From Clostridiales bacterium (lineage in GTDB: Bacteria > Bacillota > Clostridia > Christensenellales > Pumilibacteraceae): a stretch of 64,000 nt of DNA. The notes beneath the pieces are model-generated. The model was given only the letters and a program-made list of their open reading frames with translations. It did no database searches and was not told the DNA's origin. The stretch is taken from contig JAIEBI010000020.1 of assembly GCA_029070965.1 (NCBI GenBank), forward strand, positions 1 to 64,000. Direction: 5' to 3'. Both the position numbers and the translations under genes were made by a program. How positions within the stretch are numbered: the first letter of the stretch is position 1; every line of letters begins with the position of its first letter. Below are positions 34,301-43,300 of the stretch, one piece after another.

Positions 34301-37300
34301 CGAAAGCACGTAGTAGCCCGCGTTAAAGTTGGTCGCGCTGCTCAAAGTGCCGTAGGTAAGTCCCGTTACGCTTTCCAAGCCTTTGTTGTCTTTGCTGTTT
34401 TGTGCGAATTCGGCGGCATTAGCCGACGTGACGGGCGCATACGTGAGCGTAAGTCCGTCGGTCGCCTCGCTGTTGTTGACCAGAATGGTCGCCTTGCTCG
34501 GATGGTCGCCGTAGGTAAAGTCGTCCATTTCGACGGTAATCGTTACTTTGTCTTGGCGCACCTCGAACGAAACGTTAATCTCGTTTTCAATCGCGCTGAC
34601 AAGAGTAAGGTTATCCAATGCGCTGTCTTTGAGCACAAACGAAATTGTATACGTGCCTATGTCGCGCCCAAACGTTACGTACATCATTTGATCGTCGATG
34701 TAGTACGTGCCGAGCGTGTTCTTGTCGCCCGCGACAATTTGCGTGCCGACGCCGGTGGACGACGTGTACACAAAGCGAACTACTCTGAAATAATCGTCTA
34801 CGTATCTTTCGATATAGTTGGTAAACGTTTCGTCCTCAAGGTTATCAATCGAATACGAAACGATGTTCCAAGCAAGGTCGGCTTCGGAAATTTCCAGCTT
34901 GTTTACGTTGAACTTTAACGTACTGTTGTTCGTTCCGTTGTCAAACACGTAGTTGCTGTTTGCGCCGAGCGTAACGGTTACTTCGTATTTGCCGACAAAG
35001 GTGGGAGCCTCGCCCGCTACTTGGTAAGTGCCTGTTTTTTTAGTGTTGTATTTGAGCGTAAACGACGGTCTATATTTGGCGTCGTCCACGTTGGCTTCGC
35101 TGCGGTACTCGTCCTTAAACGTGATTACGGCGTTGTGACTCTTGCCGAACAAGCCGCCGTTGTACACGCCTTCGTCAAAGCCGAAGGTTTGGTCCTGTGT
35201 AGACGCCGATATCCTGCGTTGTTTCAGGCTGAGCGAAGCGTCGACAACGCTTACGATCTCGTAGTTTTGGAAGGTCGCGTCGGTGGGCGCATACATATTT
35301 TCGCCGTCTTTTACCATAAGCGATACGGTGTATTTGCCGACACCGCTCTCCCACGCCGTATACGCCTTGCCGTCCTTATCGACGATGGTGAATACGATGT
35401 TTCTATTGTTAAGCAAATCGACAAACTTATCGTTGCCCTGTATGCCGTCTACGTAATAAGTGAGCGCGCCCACGTTGGTTGCGCCGCTGTCAACAAGGGT
35501 ATCTATCGTCTCACCGTATATGTAAGAGTATTCGTTCTGCATGGGGTGCGCGTAAATTGTGAGCTTGGCTTTTTTCACGCAGAACTTAGGCGCGACGGTA
35601 TTGGCAAACGTTACGGCATAGTTGGTATTGTTGCTTGCGGAATAGCTATAAGCATGCTCGCCTACGTCTACGCCGTCGGGAAGGCTTACCGATATGCCGA
35701 GCTTGTCATAGCTGTCGCCCGAATCGCCGAATACGACCTTGCTGTCCGCAAAGTAAATGTACGATGCTCTGTTGGCGGTAAAGCTGTTTACAAGAGCGTT
35801 GTGCGTAGCATCATGCGTACCGAGGTAGTACGTCCACGCTTTATCGTTATGCTTGCTTGCGTCGGTTTTGTTCGCTTCGTCCCAGCCCACCATCGTTACG
35901 GTGACGGCGCGCTTGATTACGGTAAGGTTGGCGCCGACGAAGACAACGTTTACGTTGGCGTCCGAGGCGCATGTGGGTGATATCGTGCAAGCAGCGCCCA
36001 CATTTGCCGACGCAGAATATCCGAACGTTTGGTAACCGACCGTGTTGTTGGTCAGGTACGCGGTACGCGTGCTTACAAGCAACGTCGGAGAGCTCGGGGT
36101 GTACGTAAAGCCGTCAAACCTGCCCGTCTCCTCCGCGCCGCCCGCGGCCTTATCGGTAGCTACGTTGCCGGACAGCGTTGTGCCGTACTGCACGCGCTTT
36201 CCTGCGTCCGCAGTAAGCGTGAGCGTCGCAGGCGTAATAGTAAAGCCGATATTCAGGTTAGCGGCGGTGTAGTTGGGATTGTCGGAGTTGCCGATAGCTT
36301 GGTACTCGCCGACGTTTATCACCTGCTTGGAATTGATAGCTGTGAATTTGCCGTCCGTACCTTTTTTGGTGTAGGTAAAGGTTATAGGCGTTTTATCTTG
36401 GTCGTCAAGCGTTGCCACGTAATAGTTGGTCGCGCCGCTGTAAACGGTGCTTGCCGTTTCGATTCTGACGCCGTCCACGTCGTGGAAAACGCCGTACTGC
36501 AACACGTTGAATATCGCTTTGTTTATAACGTACGATCCGGCGTTATCGGCGCTGCCGTCATAACCTATTGCGGTGATTTTTTCACTCTCCTTGTTGGAGC
36601 AGCCCGCAAAGTTGATGTGGTAATTGAGCTCCGCGGCACCCGCGCAAAACTCGGCGTAAATGGTGTAGCCCGTAACGTTGCCGCCCGCGTCGAATTTTAC
36701 GTTGTTGGTATTATTTCCGACAATAGCCTCGGTATAAAGGGTAAGCACCGTTTGGTTGGCGTTGTTGTAAACGCCGTCCGCGGGCGCAGTGCCGCCAGCC
36801 AGCTCCGCCGTGTAGATGGAACCGTCCGTAACGGTAAAGGTGAGCGTTTGGACAGTCTCGGTAGTATTGTCCGCGCCGCGAAGGTTATAGGTGTTTTGCT
36901 TATCCTCTATGTTGACGGTTATTTCGCGAGCCACGACGGTGAGCTGCACGTCTTGGTACGTCACCGTATAGTTGGTAAACGAAGCAGAGTCGGTATCGCC
37001 GTCGGCTTTGCCGTTTGCGTAAACGCGGTAATCGTTAACCGTGTTGCCCTGCGTGTATGCGGTTGCGTACACGGGCGTAACGCCGAGCGCGTCCATAATA
37101 GTGTCCGCGGTTGCGCCCGCCTTGGAGCTGTTGACAACAAGCCCTTCGCTGTTGTCGGTAAACGTAGGAACCTCGCTGCCGTACTCGATTTGCGCAGGCG
37201 TTGCGGCTTTTACGGTAAGCGCGCGTTTTGCAACGTTGAATACGTAAACGGTAGTAAAGCCGTTGTAGTTTTTGGTATCCTCCATCGCAACGCTCAGCTT

Positions 37301-40300
37301 GTAGCTGCCCGCGTTAAGCCCGCTGCCCGCGAACAATTCCGCAAACATATTCGCAACGGTATCTGCGGCGTTTGCGGCAACGGTTTTAGTCCATATACTG
37401 CTGTCGTTATAGAACAGCGTGAAGGTAATCTCGCCTACCGCGTTTGCCGATGCGCCGGTATACTTGAACAGCGCCTCGGGCTCGATAACGATATTCGCGC
37501 CGTCGGGGTCGAAGCCGCCTTCTACTTTATAGCCGTACGTCCATGCCGTCGTGCCTTCCGATATCGCTTTGTTTTGGAAATCAAACGCTTGGCTCAATTC
37601 GTTATCGGCGACGGTAATGGTAACTCTACGGAAATCAAGCACAGTCGTGTAGTTGGGATTGGACAAACCGTAATACACGTAATATCTGCCGACGTCCCTA
37701 TACGCGGGCGCAGCCGCGCTGAGCGTGAGCTTTTCAAACTCGGTCTTGCTGAGAACGGGCAACTGCGTGGCGGACACGCGGTACTCTACTTGTACTGCGG
37801 TGCCGTCGCTTGCGGTTGCAAACACTATGCCGTCCGTCGGGTCACCGTTGAGCTGAACGGTGTTGGCTTCGTCAACGATAATGCCGTGCCACTTTTCGTC
37901 GTATTCACCGGTATAGCCTTGAATTGTTGTTTTTACGTCGAGTGTCGCGGGATTGATTGTGTACTTGCCGCAAGTGCCGTTTGCATTTGCCGCAAGCGTT
38001 TCGTCCCAGCCGCCGACAAACGTAATATCGTATTTGTCGCCGAGTATCGTCGTGCCGCTAATCGCGTAGCTGCCGACCTTGCCCGTTGTGGACGTGCCCA
38101 CCTTTTCGTCATGCGCGGTGGTGGAAATAGTAAAGATTTCGGCAAACGAGCCTTCCGACATTACGTAATTAGTGTTGACGTCGTACGTCGACTGCGGCAT
38201 AAGCACCGTATAGCCTTCGTTCGGTTTGTTTACCGACGGAATATTGTTTGCGTTTTGCTCGTTGTACGTGACCGAAAGATCGTTTATGGTTACGGTAAGC
38301 TTTACATAGGTGACAGTGAGGGTGCCCACCTCGCCGACAAAGGTATAGTTGTCGCAGGTAAGCGTGGGATTGCCGCCCTCGGTCGCAATAAAGTTAATAT
38401 CGTACGCCGTAGTCAACGAAGTCTTGTCATAGCCGTCTACGGTGTATTTCGCCGTACCCGTAAGTCCGTAAAACTCTGCGCCTGCGGTATAGAACAAAGT
38501 GCGGTCGGCGTCGCTCTCAAAACCGGTAACCGTCCAACCCTTGTTTTCGGTGCGCAGGTTATTCAGTCCGAACAAGTACTGCACCGACGCGGGGTCATCC
38601 TCGCCGAACATAATCGTCAAATCGAACTTGACGGTAAGCTCGGCCTTTGCGACGGTGACGGTAATATTCTTTGTCAGCTCGGTGTGATTTGCCGCAGTAA
38701 CCTTTATAATAAAGTTATACGTGCCAGCGTCCTTTACCGTCGGGCTTTGGGTAAACGTCGTCCACGTCGTGCCGTCCTCGGTATACGACCATACGGGCGC
38801 GTTGCCGGCAATTTCGGGATTGCCGATAACTACGTCAAAGCCGTCCGCCAAGAACTTTTGACCCTCGCCGTTGTACGTAAGCGTATTGGCGACTATCGAG
38901 TTGTTGTATTCCTCGATTTGCTTTTCGGTGATTTCATAGCTGTATGTGCCAAACGTAATATCGTAGTTGTTGCCGCGTGCGCCCTGTGTAAGCACAATAT
39001 TATACGTGCCTACATCGGTCTTGTCGGTAATAACCGCATTGCCGGAGTCGCGCGCAGCTATTGTGAACACGTCGGACTCGGTATCGACGACCGCGCTAGC
39101 CTCGCCGCCGCTTGTAAGCGCAACGGTATAAGCGATATCGACAATATCCTCGCTGTAAACGCTGGTCGGGTTGTTGGTTACGGTAACGGTGATTGCGCGT
39201 TTTTGTACGTTAAGCGCCGCCGTCGTTGTAGCGGTTATCTCATAGTTTTCGCTGCTGTTGTTATCCGCGTCGAATACGGGAACAAGGACATACGTGCCGC
39301 CGTATATTACATCGAGCGTGTTTGTCAAAACCGTGCCGTCGCCATCCTTCACTTGCATAACGATAAACGACAAACCGTCGCGCGTGTGGAATTGCGCCTT
39401 GGTTTCGTCGGTCAAGCAATCGCTTGCCGCAAAAATCAGCTCGTCGCCGTAGGTGTGGTTTTGCGCGGTCGCAGTGAGCGTTACTTGCTTGGGAGTTATT
39501 TCGAAATAGAGCGTATACTCGCCGAAATCGTAGTTATCGTTTACGGCGGCGCTGTCCTTGAACGAAATGCTGTTAATCTCGTACGTGGCGGCGTCGATAA
39601 ACGCCGTCTTGCCCGCGATAGCCTGCGCCGCGAACGTCAACTGCGGCGCGGCGGTCACGCCCGCTGTCTTTTGGGGTATATTGGTAATAGTATAAGTCGG
39701 CTTTTGCTCCTCGCCGGTGTACGTAGTAGTGAACTTGCCGCCGTCCTGCTTGGTTTCCTCGCCGAAAGTCCATTCAAGAATGATTTCGCGCTTTTGCACG
39801 GTAAAGCTGCGGGTGTCCGTCCACCGCTGATACGCGTCCGAATCATCAAAGTCGATTACGATTTCGGCTTCGTAGTCGCCCGCCTCCCACGGCAAGCCCT
39901 CTACGAGATCGGCTTCCGCAATCTGCACTCTACCGCCGTCCGTAAGCTTGAAGAACGTGTAAACGGGATCGTTGTGCGCGGGAAGACTGTCGCTGTCGCC
40001 CGTGCCGTCGCCGACATGCTCATGATGGTTTTGGTAATCGAAAACCTTGTTATTTCCGTTTTCGTTGGCGTAGTCGCGCACCCACTTGTCGGTTGCGGCA
40101 ATAGCACTGTCACCTATCGCATAGCCGTTGTCGCCGTAGGTGTAGTTATTGACTACAAGCACAACGTCGAGCTGGGTAGCGGTAACGGCATACAGCAAAT
40201 ACACCTTTGCGCCGTCGGCAACGGTATATTCTATTTTATATACTCTGCCGTCGACTTGGGTGATAAAGCTGCTCTTGGAGAACGAGGTGCCGTCCTCGCC

Positions 40301-43300
40301 GTCGGGATTTACAGCCCAAGCATAATTGTATTTGTCGGTTGCGGTGAGCAATACGTAGTACTGACCGCGAACAACCTCTTCACCCTGCAACTCGGGTTGC
40401 GTGTCTTGGGGCGCGCCGAATGCTCCGCCGCCGCTGTGCGTGCCGTACTTAACGCCGTAGCTTATGCCTCCGAGCGTACCGGTGAAAATAGCAGACAGCG
40501 GGTCGTAAGTCTTGCCGGCTTCCATAGCGCGCTGATCGCCGAGTGCGGGCGCGTCTACTACCTTGCGGTTGACAGTCAATTCCTTGCCGTCGCCCCAAGC
40601 GCACGTGTAAGCCGCGGTATCGGCAAAAGCCGTTTCCTTGCCGTCGCCCGCCCAGCAGTAGTTTGCCGAATCGGTAAGCGTAAAGGTAACTGTATAAATA
40701 CCCGCCGCGTAATACGTGAGCACACCCGTTTCCGTATCGAATGCGTATTTGGCGTTATCGGTCGTATCGATTGTAAGCACCGCGGCGCCGTCGGCTACGG
40801 CTTCCGTAAACCACGATTTGTCGAGCTTTGCCGTAACGGCTGCGGTAAACAGAGTGCCGTTTTTCCATTCGCCCTTCTCGGTTGCATTGTTGGCGTAAAG
40901 GTTGGATGTAGTAACCGCCGAGGCGCCGAACTCAGCGCCGGACAGCCCCGCAAACGTCGGCTTTGCGAGCGCCTTTTTCTTGATAGTAAAGCCAATGGAA
41001 TAATCGGCTTTTGTATCGTCTATTTTGTAGTTAAGATTGTCGAGCGAAGCCGCGTAAACGGTGTACTCGCCCGCGTCGGCTTTGGTTATGTCGGCAACGG
41101 TAGCGTTACCTTTTTTGTAGCCGAGCGTATCGATGGTAACGGTGTCGCCCGTTTCCGCATTATTCACTGTGGGAGTAGGCTCATTTACTTCGCCGTACGT
41201 GGTTTCGAATTTAGTCACACCCCAGCTTATATTAACAGTCTTTTGGGTTATCTTAATCGTATACGTAAGCGTTTCGTCGGCGGTGCCGCTATCCCACGCA
41301 TAGTTGTCGGCAGGCTTTACCGTAATCGTGTACGCTATAATTTGCGTTTTGTCGTCGTTCCAAAGCACGTCTTTGAGTAACGGATTGTTGGTGCCGTCCT
41401 CGCCGTACTTGATATCCAAACGCAAAACGTTGTTAAGCGTGTATTCGTCGAAGTATCGAATAAAATCGGAAATGCGGTAACCGGTACCGTTGTAAACCAC
41501 CTCGATTGCGTTGCCCGATACCTCGGCACGATTTTCGAGCACGGGGCGGGCAAAGGTCTTGGCGTAAATTTCGAAAACGGTAGCAATGTTCGTGATATTT
41601 GCCGCATTGTTTTCGGGCAAATAGTAGTTGGGCGCCGCCGCTCCGCTTATTGCGGAAACGACTATGCGGTAGTGCCCTACTTTTTCGACTTTGGTTATCG
41701 TGCTGCCGAACGCGCCGTTATCATCATTATATAATGTATAGCCGTCGATAAATAAATTGACGTGGTCGCTTACAAATACGTTTTTGGTCGCATCGGGAAT
41801 GCTTTGCGCGGGCTCCCCGCCGTTGAATTCGAAGCGCGGATATGCCGTATTCTGCGTCTTGTCAAAAGTGCCGTTAAAGGTATCGATTCCGTTCGACCAC
41901 GTTACCGTCAGCGGCGCGCGGTCAAGCGTGTATTCGAGCGAAAGGGTGCGCAGTTTTTCGGTATCGGTAGTTGCGCCCGCCCATTCGTAATTGTCTTGAT
42001 CGGCAATATCGACCTTAACGGTGTATTTGCCCGCATTGGTCACGCCGAATATATTTCTTTCGTTGGTAGGCGTAGTATCGTCGGGCACGGTAATGCCGCC
42101 GGACACGGGGGTGTGTCCCGTCTCCAAGCCGCCGACGGTGACCGAAGTGATTGTAAGCGCTTTTTCGTTCCAGCCGCTTATCGTCTTGTTTTGCGAGGCG
42201 GCGGTGTAAACGCTGGGCGTTCCCGTAATATTGCTGTTTGTCAAAACTGTAAGCTGCTGCTTTGCCACATATCCGTAATACGAGTATGTGCGTCCGCTCG
42301 GCACAAATGCTACGGAGCTATCCCAAGAATAGTTTTTGTTCAGCGTTACCGTTACGGTATAATTACCCGCTTTGTTTACGGTGAACGCGCCGCCCGTGCC
42401 AAGCGCTACGGTATTTGCCGTACCGTTTGCAAACGTGGTGTAGGAAATAACTACGGAGAGTATTGCGCTGCCGTCGGCGGCAGTATTGTTATTGCCGTCG
42501 CCTATCCAGTCGGTAAAAGTGTAATTTTGTCCGCTTGCCGCATCGTTATATGTATACAACAATCCACCGTCGGCAGTCGAAGCCCACGGCGAGCCGAGAG
42601 TCGGCGCGACTATGGACGTGGCCGCAACCGAAAAATCATTATATTTAACGGGCAACGTATAGTCAACGTTGGTACCCGCGGTAAGCGCGGCGGTTTCGCC
42701 CGAAATCCCCGCGGAATTGGCGGTAAGCTCCACAAGGTATCTGCCCACCTCCAATTTGCTGAAATCGACGCTGCCGCTCGTTTGCGGAATTGTTATCTCC
42801 GCGCCCTTGTTGTTGGGCTTGGTGTCGTCGTATTTGTAATACTTAATCGTATAATCGGTAGCGAGCGTGCCGCTATTGCTCGGATAGTAAGGGCTGCTCT
42901 TGGGCGTAAGCGTGATATTGGGATTGGCGCCGCCCTCGCCGTACGACCAGCCGTCTACCGAAAAGTCGAAATCCGAGCTTGTGTCGGTCGTGATTGCAAA
43001 GCTGACCGACGCCGCGCCGGAAAGCTTGTAATTGGCGGTTTCGTTTACCGAAACGGTAACTGTGTAGCTGCCCGCATGACGGAACGTTTTGGTCGCGTCA
43101 ATCGCTACCCCGCCTTCCTTTATGGTTAAAACGCTGAGCGCCGTGTCGCCGTACGGGAATGCGTTGTTTGCGGAAAAGAAATCATCGATAGTCCAATCGG
43201 TACGCGCAAAGGTTTTGTTCGCAACCGTGGTGTTGACGGTAAACGGCGTTACCTTGAACATGCACGGCCCGGACGTGACCGATTCGTAACCGCTGTTTTC

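Noticed and set aside
36029..41380. A 1783-codon open plus-strand frame
   Set aside because: It is antisense to the giant MBG-repeat gene, has no signal peptide or family similarity, and its Arg/Val/Tyr-rich composition is what the complement of Thr/Tyr/Asp-rich coding sequence gives.
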